Below, piece by piece: positions 50,685 to 62,397 of a stretch of 64,000 nucleotides of DNA. The position numbers were made by a program, and so were the translations under genes. This stretch comes from Neocallimastix lanati (nom. inval.). Taxonomy: Eukaryota; Neocallimastigomycota; Neocallimastigomycetes; Neocallimastigales; Neocallimastigaceae. Position 1 is the first letter of the stretch. The number at the start of each line of letters is the position of its first letter. Below the pieces are notes generated by a model. That model saw only the letters and a list, made by a program, of their open reading frames with translations. It ran no database searches and was not told where the DNA came from. The stretch spans positions 41,001 to 105,000 of the forward strand of contig JACVTC010000068.1 of the NCBI GenBank assembly GCA_016946835.1, read 5' to 3'.

Positions 50685-51173
50685 AATATTGGTGGAGATA
50701 TAGAGGATGTACTGTGTAAAAAGTAATTTATAAGTAGTGGTGTTTAGTAATTTTGTTAATTAATTATAAATATATTTACATAAATTCTCTTCAGTTAGGA
50801 TTAATTTATATATAATGTTTAGGATATAAATTATTAATTTTTTTTACATGGGCTATTTATAAATATTTTATCTTTGATGAAGAGAAATTTATGTAATATA
50901 TGTTATTTCATTCATTTTAGTTAAATAAATTGTTTTAAAATAAATAAAAAAATTTGGATTATTTTATAATTAGTAAAGAAAAAATGTTAAAAAACAAATT
51001 TTCAAGGGAATATACACTAATTACGATATATTACAATTTTAAAATATTATATTAAATAATAATAATAATATATATATATATCAAAAAATTATAATTGTAT
51101 ATATAAATATTTTCAAAAAAAAAAAAAAAAATACAAAAATTTAATAAATAAGTACTATTATTTTTAAAATTAA

Positions 51174-52385
51174 TTGCTAGTAATTAGGAATAGTAATTTT
51201 ACTGGCAATCGGGTAGATACTGGGACTCTTCCAAGAATTTGTGAATCTCGTAGAGACGATATCTGGAAGTTTAAAATTAATGATTGGTTAAAGAGGGAAG
51301 ATATTACTATCGATGAAAATAAATATAGTTATATAATTGGGGCTGTTGAAGATGGCATCGTAAGGGTACTTATGGAAAAAGAAAAAGAAGTAAATAGAGC
51401 TCTTACTTTGGATTAATGTGTTAAATTAATTAAAAAGAAATATTGGAGAGAGAATTTAAAGGAAGATAAACTACATCAATTAAAAAAAATTATTATAATC
51501 CCAAATGAAAGTATCTGTGATTTTAATACTAGATTTTTGAAATTATACGATCAATGGAATTTCGACGATAAGGCTTCTATATCAGTAATTGATTATGAAA
51601 ATCCTTTTACGACCAAGAGGTAGAATTTATGAAAGGGTTGCTATGGCTAATGTTGATAATCTAGAAGATGCCTGTAGATTGGCCGAAAAATTTGAAAGTA
51701 TAATAAATGAATCTCGAGTAGGTAATGAAATGTGGAGTTCTTATACTACTAATATTAAGAATAATTACAATAGTGTAACAAACTATGTTCAAATTGAAAG
51801 ATCAAATTATGTAAATAATTCTTCTTGACAATATAATAAAAATGCATTTAATATATGGATTGGAAATAATAATAAGTATCAGAGGAATTTTAGGAATTGA
51901 CCTATAAATATTGTGACTCAAGGAATACAAAATAATGACTTATATAAATATACTAAACCTAGATAAAACGCTTACAATTATTATAGATTTGGTATAGATA
52001 ATAATAATAGCAATAATTTAAACATTAGTAATGATAATAATTTATCATACCATTGTAGAAATCGGAAAATTTTAAAATCAAATTTAAAATTAGTTCAACA
52101 AATAGTCCAACAAATATTAATAATATTAAGGATAATAATAAAGTAAACAGTAATAATGATAAAGATTATAACAATATTAATAATGTTAATGAAAATATAA
52201 TTAATAATATTTCAATTAATAATATTATCAATAATTGTATATCTAACTTGGCTACTCTCTTGTAAATTTTAAGAATTAGAATTATTATTTTAATTGTACG
52301 AATATTATAATTTTATTAATAAATTCTACTAAAGAACCATTATTTAAAAAACCCACTACTTATAAATTATTGCACATAAAAATCC
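51174..52385 (+). mobile_element. Ty3/gypsy-type gag relic with LTR remnant
   Basis: The frame 51174-51416 (RRDDIWKFKINDWLKREDIT) continues past a stop into KKKYWRENLKEDKLHQLKK and ESICDFNTRFLKLYDQWNF, the retrotransposon gag core. A shift at about 51590 leads to VAMANVDNLEDACRLAEKFE at 51640-51700. Asn-rich frames with a possible zinc-knuckle residue run to about 52250. No pol is present. At about 52335-52385 the sequence matches the LTR end (CACTACTTATAAATTATT then GCACATAAAAATCCCACATA). Pol has therefore been lost between gag and the 3' LTR remnant. Confidence 0.75.
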
Positions 52386-52530
52386 CACATAAAAATGACC
52401 CATTTGACAGCTTAACCCTAAATCGAACAAGTCATCCTCTACACTATGATCGTGCTTCTCAGTTTTACGTATACATGCCTGAAGCGGGGGGTTTCCTGTG
52501 TATTGTAAATACTCGTTAGTTAATGTATTC
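52386..52530 (+). repeat. SINE-like body, second copy (5'-truncated)
   Basis: It matches 49960-50100 over about 140 bp (ATTTGACAGCTTAA, CTCAGTTTTACGTATACATG, GTATTGTAAATACTC). The tRNA-like head is missing. It lies just beyond the LTR remnant. Confidence 0.75.
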
Positions 52531-52920
52531 GTGTAATCTTATGCGTAAACACTTAATAAATTCTATAAGAATAATTATACTTCAACAATAATAATTCACA
52601 CAATAATTTAAATATGTCAATCTTTTATTATTATTTATCTTTATTTAATTTAAGTACAACCAATTATGCAATTATTATTCTATTATAATCTATATAAGAA
52701 TATTAATTACTCCTCTAATTCAATATTATTATATAATTATCTCTAGAATATTATATACATAACTCTTTCTTAAACTAACTAACTCTCTGTTTTTATTTAT
52801 ATTTTTTTAATATTATACTAAACATAAAATAAACTATTTTAACTTTAAAAACTATATTTTTCTTACTATCAACAATTTTACTAATTTTAACTATTTATTA
52901 ATATTTCGTATCATATATAC
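52531..52920. other. AT-rich spacer
   Basis: No coding or repeat feature is supported here. Confidence 0.5.
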
Positions 52921-52924
52921 CTAG

Positions 52925-53475
52925 GGGCCGCTGTATTGGCTCAATCGGTTAAGGACAATACATGTTAATGTAGAATCCTTGGTACGATTCCTGACACGGT
53001 CATATAATATGCTTCAAGGTTTCTATCCTGGGGTATCATAAAACCACAGTGGTATCCAAAAGGCATTCCCTTGGCAGTATATTAGACCCTGTTCCCGGAG
53101 ATAATACACTGCGACTTATTCATAGGCACCGATTTTAATATGTCCACACGCCAATGATTACACCCACTGAAGGGGTGAATAGTTCCTATTCCGATGCTCG
53201 TGGTCAATGGAGATATATGTAGGAATGTTAGGGAATACAGCTCCAAGCAGAAATGAATAGTGAAGTGTGGAGGGGCGATGCTGTACTAGTATGCCAGTAT
53301 ATCACATTTAACAATTATATCTGTTATGGTCATAATGAGAGATGGGTACTCATTATGTGTGTCTAAATTATTTTTATTTTCTACTACATACCTTTTTCCA
53401 AATTAAGATATCTATCCTAACATGTGATAAATGTAAATCACGCCCTGATCCCTATACAAGTTAAAAATCTTGTAT
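52925..53475 (+). repeat. Long SINE-like element with tRNA-like promoter boxes
   Basis: A near-canonical A box TGGCTCAATCGG (52937-52948) and a B box GGTACGATTCC (52981-52991) are correctly spaced. They head about 480 bp of unusually G+C-rich sequence (CCTGTTCCCGGAGATAATAC, GTGTGGAGGGGCGATGCTGT) that has no open frame. Acceptor-stem pairing is poor, so it is not a tRNA gene. It is unlike the 49.9 kb element apart from a short CCCGGAGATAATA that also occurs there (CCCCGGAGATAATA). Confidence 0.7.
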
Positions 53476-53519
53476 CATATATGATATGGTATCACCATAA
53501 ATACCATAATTTAGTGAAA

Positions 53520-54324
53520 TTTAAGTTAGAAATTATTTAATGAAAAACATTATTGGTTATTAATAATTTAGTAATAATATATATATTTAGTAAATAATAA
53601 TAGTTTAAAGAACAATTCTTTTATTAATATTAAATTTAGTTTTATTAATAATTTAATCCATAGACATGTTTATTAGTATAGTTTAGTATAATTCTATAAT
53701 TAGTTTACATTAATAATATGAGAGATTTTAGTGATTAATTATATTTTATTAAATGATTTAATTATATTTTAACTAAGTAATAATTATTTTATATTGATGA
53801 ATAATAAATAATGTATTTTTATAGATGAATAATAATAAAAAATCAAATTAAATAAAATAAATATTAAAGTGTAAATATTATTATTGTGATATTATTCTAT
53901 ATAATATTAGAATATATTATTTTGTCAATTATTTCCTACTGTTATCGTCCATATAAAATAAAATAAATATTGATATTGATGTTTTAAAAATATCACGTAT
54001 CATATAGTTGTAATAATTTAATTATAAAATTAATTATAATTAAATTATTAACAACAATTTAATAATAACATAATAAAAATTACTATTAAATTGAGAGAAG
54101 TAAAAGAAAGATAACTATACTATAATTAGTGTTAATTTATTAAAAAGTATTATATTTATTATATATAAAGTTTTTTATTGTTCATATATTTTATTATAAG
54201 TTAAAAATTAGTTCTTTTTTTATCATTTAGATATATATACTACATAAAATATTATTTAATACAGATAAATTAATTATAATTGGTTAATATAAATTGAATA
54301 TAAATATGTTATTATCTTTTAACA
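53520..54324 (-). repeat. Probable copia 3' LTR, minus strand (outer end uncertain)
   Basis: On the minus strand a purine tract (GAGGAGGAG) is followed at 54324 by TGTTAAAAGATAATAAC, the position expected for a 3' LTR after the RNase H relic. The far boundary was not identified. Confidence 0.45.
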
Positions 54325-54426
54325 CTCCTCCTCAAATATATATTCATTTAGAAATATATATTTGTATTTTTTTTTATTATTTATAGATTTAACGTATTAC
54401 TATTAAATAATATAGAATTTCTAAAT

Positions 54427-55320
54427 TTATTCCATTAATGTATTATTTAGATAATTTGTGAATCCATCAGCAATATCATATTTTGATTTAATGTACTTAA
54501 GTTGTATTTTATCTTCTTTAATAAGATCAAATATATAATGTACTCTTACGTCTATATGTTTGGTTCTCGGATTAATTGTTTGATTTTTACTATTTTTTAA
54601 TGCAGCTTTATTATTCATGTTAAATGGAATATATTTTATATTTAAATTCAATTCATTAAGTAGGTTAAGATACCAAACACATTCACTTAAGCTATAATAT
54701 TCAGATTCTGCACTTGAAGTGGATACTGAACGTTGAAGCTTGGAGAACCAACTTATTGGTGTATTTCCCATTATTATTATGAAGCCAGTTGTCGATTTTC
54801 TTGTTTCTGTATCCCCAGCATAATCTGCATCAACAAATGCTTCTATTTTTCTGTTTTTTGTAAAATTAATTCCATAATTTATTGTTCCTTTAAGATATTT
54901 AAATATTTTCAATAGGTTTTCTCTATCTTCCATTGCTGGGTTAGCAGACTTTCTATCTGATTTACTTACCGAGAATAATATATCATGTCTTGTGCATATA
55001 GCCAGATATAATAAGTTCCCTATTGCTGAACGGTAAATTGTTGAATCAAATTTTATTTTTTGTAATTTTTTATTTTCTGTAGGCTTTATGCTTCTCATGG
55101 GATAATATGATTTCATGCCAAATTTTTTTTATTATGTCTAATAAATATCTTTTTTGATTTAAAAAATATCTTATGTCATGTTTTACAAGTTTGATACCAA
55201 TATCGAAATCAACATTACCAATATCCTTAATTTTAAATTTATCGTTAATTAAATGCTTTATGTTTTTAATTTCATAATTTGTACTGAAAATAATAACATT
55301 ATTCGTATAACCTTGAATTG
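54427..55320 (-). pseudogene. Copia RT C-terminus and RNase H, minus strand
   Basis: The frame 55116-54427 is a long open RNase H: YRSAIGNLLYLAICTRHDIL, VDADYAGDTETRKSTTGFII, STSSAESEYYSLSECVWYLN, ending in TKHIDVRVHYIFDLIKED and KYDIADGFTNYLN. Upstream (55320-55120) a second frame reads the RT C-terminus (FKIKDIGNVDFDIGIKLVK, then YFLNQKRYLLDI). The RT palm and all domains before it are missing. It is the best preserved copia RNase H here. Confidence 0.88.
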
Positions 55321-55431
55321 CTCAATAATAATCTTTTTGTAGCTCTTCAAATACATCTTAATAATATTCATTATATTTGTAATAAAAAATTTTTTTTCAA
55401 AAAATCACAACATCTAAGAAGTCAAAACAAA

Positions 55432-55982
55432 ATGAGAAGACGTCAAACATCAAACCAACCAACCCTTGTCAGTGAAAACGAACAACCAACTCCAAAGGGA
55501 ATCAATTTTACTTATTCTGAAAATTTTAATCGTATAGTTGAATTAACTACAGAAAACTACCCAGATTGGAGAACTAATATTCTATATCTACTAATGATCA
55601 ATAACCTCGAAAGTTATGCCTTAACAAGAAAGGTAAAAAAAAACTTAGGAGAAGAGACATAAAAGATGATCCTGATGATTACTTAATTGACCAATTTGAC
55701 CCAAGTCTGGTATATTACAAAGAAACAAGCCTCCTGGATATTAAAAGTGACGTTATGGTAGAATGGATCATCATAAATAGTCTAGGTGAAGAAACAATGA
55801 AAATTATCGCAAGCCAAGGAAAAACCGCCTTTGAAACATGGAAGACACTAGGAAAATCCTTTACCGTTAGTCACGAGAGAAGATGTATGGAAATCAAAAA
55901 GAAATTAAATTCTCTCAAATATAACGAAGAACAAGATATAAATATATTCATAGCTACTCTGCAGAACTTGGACAAAATTTAA
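55432..55982 (+). pseudogene. Copia gag fragment, head-to-head with the relic at 54.4-55.3 kb
   Basis: From ATG 55432 (MRRRQTSNQPTLVSENE) the frame reads ENYPDWRTNILYLLMINNLE, then shifts at a run of nine A near 55640. It continues (RRDIKDDPDDYLIDQFDPSL, then KIIASQGKTAFETWKTLGKS) to 55982. It is the gag N-terminal two thirds. The base composition is less AT-rich than the surroundings, so the insertion may be fairly young. It is cut where receptor unit E begins. Confidence 0.82.
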
Positions 55983-56191
55983 TTTAAAAAATAAAATAAA
56001 AATAAAAAAATAAAAAAAAATAAAAATAAAAAAAAAAACTATTTTAATTATTAAATTTTTTTTTTTTTTTAAATTTTTGTTTTTAGAAATAGTATTATAA
56101 TAGTATTTTTATAATATATATATGTTTATTAATATATTTATTATTATTATTATAACATTTTTTTATTATATTTTTTATTGGGATGATAAAT
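55983..56191. other. Junction between copia gag fragment and receptor unit E
   Basis: An A-rich stretch (55984-56040) is followed by sequence matching the 3' flank of gene F (TTTTTAGAAATAGTATTATA). This marks the truncated left edge of unit E. Confidence 0.7.
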
Positions 56192-57707
56192 TTAATAACC
56201 TGTAGTATTGGAAGGATTATTAAAATTCGTAAAATCTTCTTCTCTATTTGTTACACTACTGGTATTTATTGATATATCAATATTATATTTTACTTTATTA
56301 ACATTAATTGTTCTTTTTGACCAATTTTTATCACACACTTCCATATTAATTCCAAGGTAAAAAATAAAAGCATAATTAGAAACTGAAAATATAACAATAA
56401 TAGTACTTTTTAATATAAATATATATATATAATTATTGATTTCAAAAATATATATAATTAATAAAAGAATGAGAGAAAATGAAAATATAAAAATTATAGT
56501 AAATAAAATATTAAGTTCATATTTAATTTCATTGCTTTTCCATTCCACTATCATTATACATAAGCAACCAATAATAATTAATAATTTGTATAATAATAAG
56601 GTCCACAGTATTATATTTCCTAATACACTAAACGAACATACTTGATAATTTTGACCATCTGGAATTATTTTATCGATGACTTTAAAAGGTGAAATGATGG
56701 TTAGTAAATTAAAAAGAATATCAAACATACTAAAAAACAATAAGAAATAATATCGATTAGAGGAAATCCATTCGAAAAGTTTAATTTCTTTGGGATAATC
56801 AATAATTAATTTATATAGTATTGGAACTACAGTTAAAGTAAACGATCCACTCATAATAAATTGTATAAAATGACATTTTAAAACTGTTACTGTTCCCATC
56901 TCCAAAAAGCAAACTGATAGAAATGAAACTGATCCCACCATACTCATTATCCAAAAATCAATTGGTATAAATATAAAATAATCCAAAAAACCTTTATATA
57001 ATAGGAAAAAAAATGATACAATAATACATGCCAATATTAAAAATATTGAAATAGCTGTAAATAAACCTACAATATTTTCACTTGTTCCTATTGAAATTGA
57101 ATGAATTTTAGTTAAATCGATAATATTTCTTATGGAATCATGTAATGAATCATTTTTAAACAAGTATCCATTAAAATAATTTAAATATTTATTAGAATAA
57201 TTGTCATAATCAACTATTGATGTGGGTCTAAACACCGGCTGAATATTTTTATATATTTCGCAATCAATTTTTTGGCATACTTCTTCCTCCCCATATAAAC
57301 TTGATATAGCAGATAGTATTGGTTTTTCCATTATAATTGTCCTTTGCATACTTTTTGAACATAAATAAGACAAAACAGACTTTAATTTATTTTTTTTTTC
57401 CTCCTTTATATACTTAATTACTCCAATATTATATCCAATAATTGTAGCTCCTGAAATTCCTTCCTGAACTCCAGGCAATATTGTTTTTTTATAAACAGAA
57501 TTAGTTTTTTTAGCATTTACAAATTTAATAAATAAGGAATTTTCTTTATCTAAACAATCCATTGCAAAATTAGCTTTCATTTGAAATATTTCATCTGTAT
57601 TTATTATACATAAAAAAAAATAATAAGTATATATATTTTTAATATTAATATAAAAAATAATAAAAAAAAATGTATATATATATAAATAAAAACAAATAAT
57701 ATCAAAA

Positions 57708-57754
<47 letters not shown>

Positions 57755-58003
57755 ATAATTAAAAAAAAATAATTATATTAATATTAATAATAATAATTTA
57801 ATATATATTTATATTATTTATACCTGATGATAGATCATCTTTTATCTTTTTTATTATTTTGAATGCATTTTCAGTTGATAAACTATTCAAATCAGGAAAT
57901 GTTGAATTTACAAATTCTCTATAAGAATATATATGTTCATATAAAGAACAAAATCCATTTTCTTCATCTAATTGATTAAATTTTATTTTTTTTTTATATA
58001 ATA

Positions 58004-58047
<44 letters not shown>

Positions 58048-58987
58048 AAATAGACTATAAAAAAAAAAAAAAAAAAAAAAAAAAATATTCATAATAAATA
58101 AATTAAACATACCAGGAAAAAAACCATTATATATAATGATGTTATTATTATTTTTTTTTCTTTCTTTCTCCATAATATATTTCCCAGTATCATATAATTC
58201 ATTCCATGTTTTCGGTACTTTTTGATTATATTTATTTAATAAAGGTTCATTGTAATATAAAACAAAAAAATCTAAAAATATAGGCTTTCAATTATTATAT
58301 ATAAATAATTTTTTTTTTAAAAAAAAAATATTAATTATAGGATAAAACAAATAATAATAATAATAATAAAAATAATAATTATTTAATTCAATTTACAAGT
58401 CCAACTAGTTTATCTTTATAATAACCTGTTGAATTAATGAATATCGGATTATATTCTTTAATTTCTTCTGGTATTATATTTTTTAAATCCAATAAATTAG
58501 AACCGAATCTTGAAGAGTAAATTAAATCGTAAAAAATAAAATCATATCTCTCATAATCCTTTTGTAAAATAAAATCCAATGTTGATCTATAATCTTTTAT
58601 TTCATTTGAAGAATTATAAATTGTCAAAAGATTTAAATGTATGTCTATATCTAAATTATTTTGCCTTGAATACTTATTAAATCCATTAATCAATATTGAA
58701 TATACCTCTGTCTCTTCTGAATAAGAATATGCTATGGCATTAAAGGTAATGGTTTTTACAACATCTATTTTAAAATAAAAAATAATTAATAAAGCAATTA
58801 ATATTTTTTTTTTAATAAAATTAGATAAAAAAAAAATAAAAAAAAAAACAATAATTATAGCAATGAAAAAAACAAAATAAAAATAAAATAAAATATATAT
58901 ATAACAATTAGAATAATATATACATATATATAAATTGTATAGTAAAATTAATAGCCATATATTATATTTTTTGCTTATTTTGAACAT
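56192..58987 (-). CDS. Receptor E: solute-binding domain plus class C 7TM receptor (716 aa, 5 exons)
   Basis: Exons (minus) are 58987-58924, 58764-58397, 58284-58113, 57967-57824 and 57594-56192, collinear with gene D with one extra codon in exon 3. Domains are as in D: signal peptide MFKISKKYNIWLLILLYNLY, binding domain with YDFIFYDLIYSSRF and PKTWNEL, EVCQKIDC pair, seven helices with the class C cysteines, short tail. The protein is a patchwork. The binding-domain part of exon 5 is F-like (EKPILSAISSLYG, SIVDYDNYSNKYLNYFNGYL); helices 4-7 are identical to D (EIKLFEWISSNRYYF); the tail is F-like (TNREEDFTNFNNPSNTTGY). Intron 1 is 159 nt with no in-frame stop, so retention would give a longer hydrophobic N-terminus. 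Confidence 0.88.
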
Positions 58988-59187
58988 TTTTACATTTATG
59001 TATTTCTCTTTATTATTATTTTTTAAAATAAATAAATAAATAAATAATAATAATAACCTTTTCTTTCCTTTAAATATATAAAAAAAAAACTTACCTTTCC
59101 TATAAATAAAAATAAAAAAAAAAAAATCTTTCCTATATATATAAAAATACATATATTATTAACTTTTTTTCATATTTAATATTTTTT

Positions 59188-59229
<42 letters not shown>

Positions 59230-59769
59230 ATTCCTTTTATTAAGAATAAAGTTTAACTAAATAAAAACAAAATAATAAAAATATTATTTAATATTTAATA
59301 AATTCTCAGAATTATAGTAAATTGGTAACTTACTTATAATATTATATATAATATATAAAGTTAGAATATAAAACTTGTAATTAAAGTATTATTAATAAAT
59401 AGTCATCACTAATAAATAATAAAAATAAAATAAATAAAATTAAAGATTAAAATATCAAAAATAAAGTATCAAAAGATGATGAATCTTAATGACTCAAAAG
59501 TTAATAATATATTAATTATATAAAATATTGAATAATAAATAATTAATTTATATATTTATATATAATATAATGGTTAACCAAACTGAGGGAATCGCAACTA
59601 AGGATTTATTAATTAAAAAAAGTTTATAAGTTTCAGTTAACAAGAAATGGATTAATTTTTATTAATGAATAGAGTTAATAATTACATTTATAAAGAAAAA
59701 AAATAAAATATATATAGATAAAAGCAAAATAAAAAAGTAATATATTTTCTTAACCCAAAAAAGTTAAAA
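58988..59769. other. 5' flank of receptor E
   Basis: It is collinear with 47619-48440 upstream of gene D, with small indels in A runs and simple repeats. No separate gene is visible. Confidence 0.5.
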
Positions 59770-60990
59770 AAAAAAAAAAAAAAGGAAATTTTACATTACG
59801 ATGAATGTGTTACGAAAGATACGGAAAAAGCTGATATTAAAGCCAAATATTATCTTAATAATAATATATCAGATGATATAAAAGTTAAAATAAATTTTTA
59901 GTCATTAAGTACTTTTCAAATCTTTTCAAATAATGAACTTTATCAAAAACATGAACACTAAAATTTACGAAAGAAGAATATCGGAGTTCAAGGACAAGAT
60001 GGAAGACATGAAATATCCTAGAGATGAAGATATATATCTATTTATATCTGAGATCGAAATGATATTTGAGGAATTGAGAGATTTAAAAATATAAAATCTC
60101 CAATGAGAAAAAAAAAATACAATTATCTGTATACAGCGTTTTCAGAAGATTTTAATTATTGAATCATATATGATCAATTACCATAGGTGTTTCTTACTGC
60201 TAAATTTTATATTGATAAAATATAAAACGGTTTCAAATATGATGCCGGAGAAGAATTTTGAATTGAGAGAGAATAAATTTAATGTATCTAAATATGTGTA
60301 AAGTATAGGATGTTTACTATATCTATGTACTTGAAATTGTTCCAGATATTTTATTCGCTGTTAGTAAAGCTTCACATAAGTAAAAAAGACCAAACTTTCG
60401 AAGATGGGTTAAATATTCTTAAAGTATTTAGATATCTTAAAGGTAATGAAAAAATTACGGTATAAAATTCACCAAAACCATTATATTAAATGTATTGATA
60501 GATGCAGATTATGGAGGAGACATAGAAACCAGTAAGTCTACTATTGGTTACTTATTTATAATGGGAAATGGTCCTTCTTCATGGTACTCTAAACTACAAC
60601 CTTATGTTGCCGTATCTTCCTCAGAGAATGAATATTATGGCATCGATAAATGTTCAAGATGCTGCTAATGGTATAAAAATTTATTTTATGAATTCTGATT
60701 CGATTATAAATGTAAATAATAAAGGAGCTATCTACATCAGTAAGAACGAAATGATCAATCCCAAATTAAAACATATCGATATAAGATACTATTACACATA
60801 TGAATTGATTAAACAAGATCTTGCTGATGGTTTAACAAATTATTATAATGCAATCTCTTTAAATAAATTTAGAAAATTGATAACGCATAAATTTTAAAGA
60901 AAAAAGATGTAGAATAATTAAACGATTATTAAATATAAATAATATAACTTTGATTTAAAATTTTAATAAAAGTAAAAACTTTAAGAGGAG
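59770..60990 (+). mobile_element. Copia relic 5' of receptor E (gag remnant, RT/RNase H)
   Basis: It is the fuller paralog of the relic at 48441-49103. It has a gag remnant (about 59780-60150), RT end (FEDGLNILKVFRYLKGNEK, about 60390-60450), RNase H with DADYGGDIETSKSTIGYLF (about 60500-60555) and a conserved end (NPKLKHIDIRYYYTYELIKQ, to 60897). Stops separate these blocks. It ends at AAGAGGAG before TGTAAAGATT (60991), a candidate LTR start. Confidence 0.85.
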
Positions 60991-61390
60991 TGTAAAGATT
61001 AAAGTTTATTGTATTAAAATTAATAGGCATCTTTAATAATACAAAATAAAATAAAAACAAACTTACCAAAATATGCATCTGTATTTTGTTTTATTTTATT
61101 TTATTTTTTTTTTTTTTTTTTTTTTTAATTAATAATAAAAAAAAATACCTTCTATTTAATTGTTTTTTTATTTTTATTTTTTTTTTTTTTTATAAAGTAT
61201 TAAAAAAGATTATTAAATTTTTATATTTATCTTTATATAATGTTAAAAATTATATAAAGAACAAATACAAAATTTTAATAATAATAAATATAATATAAAT
61301 ATTTTATTTAAAAAATTTTAAAAATAATTATAAAAAAAATTTAAAAATTTTATATATAAAAAAAAAAAAAATTAAATCTTTTATGAAGTA
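60991..61390. other. LTR start and poly-T rich spacer between units E and F
   Basis: LTR-like sequence begins at 60991 but is quickly lost in T runs (61106-61125, 61178-61190). No gene is visible; the frame at 61086 is poly-Phe noise. Confidence 0.45.
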
Positions 61391-62059
61391 ATCTCAGAAA
61401 GTATTAAAACCATATCTATTATATCGATATTAAATAATTTATTAATAATTAATAAAAAAATAAAGATAATTAATAATGATATTCAGTAAACCTTTTATCA
61501 AACATAGAGAAAAACAATATATTAAATTCAATTATTTGTTGAATTAGTTGTATAGAACGGCTATTATTTCAATGTTGATAAGGATTTTTGTTTTATTGTT
61601 TATATTTAAAAAAAAATTCAAGGAAATTATTAATTAATAAGCTCTTTTATTAAATTTTTTGACTCCAAATATATTTTTTTTTTTAAAAAAAAAAAAATCT
61701 ATTGTTTATTCTTCAGTATTATAATATTAGCTTATCATAAGCCATAAAAGATTCATCTAAAAGGAAGTATATAAATATAATTAATTTTTTTTTGTTTTTA
61801 TAATTTTATATTGCTTTTATATAAACTATTTATCATTATATTCTTTTTTTCGTTGAAAATAAAAAATTTTTAAATTATATTCTACTTAATTAAATATTAG
61901 GCGTTAACTCCATAATACAAAAAAAAAAAAAAAAAAAAAAAATTATATAGTATCTTTATGTAACTAGAATAAATTAAATAATTTTAAAATAGTTCACAAC
62001 AAAATTTATAAAAAATATAAAACCACATAAAGTACTCTTATTCAATTTTTTTTAATGTT

Positions 62060-62093
<34 letters not shown>

Positions 62094-62397
62094 AGCAAGT
62101 TTTATTACTATTTAAATATAATAATTCATCTATGAATTATAAATAAATATTTTATTAATTAAATTAAAATATATATATTCTTATTTATATATATATAATA
62201 TTTAATTTTTTTTTTTTTAAATTAAATTTTGTGAAAAAAAAAAAAAAAAAAAACTATTTTAATTATTAAATTATTTTTAAACTTTTGTTTTTAGAAATAG
62301 TATTATAATAGTATTTTTTTTAAAAATATATATATATATATATATATATTATTATTATTATATCATTTTTTTATTATATTTTCAATGGATAATAAAT
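61391..62397. repeat. 3' flank of receptor F, shared with receptor D
   Basis: It matches 43520-44700 (GTATTAAAACCATATCTA, ATCAAACATAGAGAAAAACA, CATCTAAAAGGAAGTATA) with indels in homopolymers. It defines the left edge of the duplicated unit. Confidence 0.8.

Noticed and set aside
52925-53005. Possible tRNA gene
   Set aside because: The A and B boxes are good but the acceptor stem does not pair and G+C-rich non-tRNA sequence follows, so a SINE head is more likely.
58388-59152. A 254-aa continuous frame starting at 59152
   Set aside because: It joins exon 2 of receptor E to upstream non-coding sequence through a stop-free intron. Collinearity with D and the conserved ATG at 58987 favour the spliced model.
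61086-61298. Poly-Phe/Lys frame between units E and F
   Set aside because: It is a T-run translation without homology or start context.
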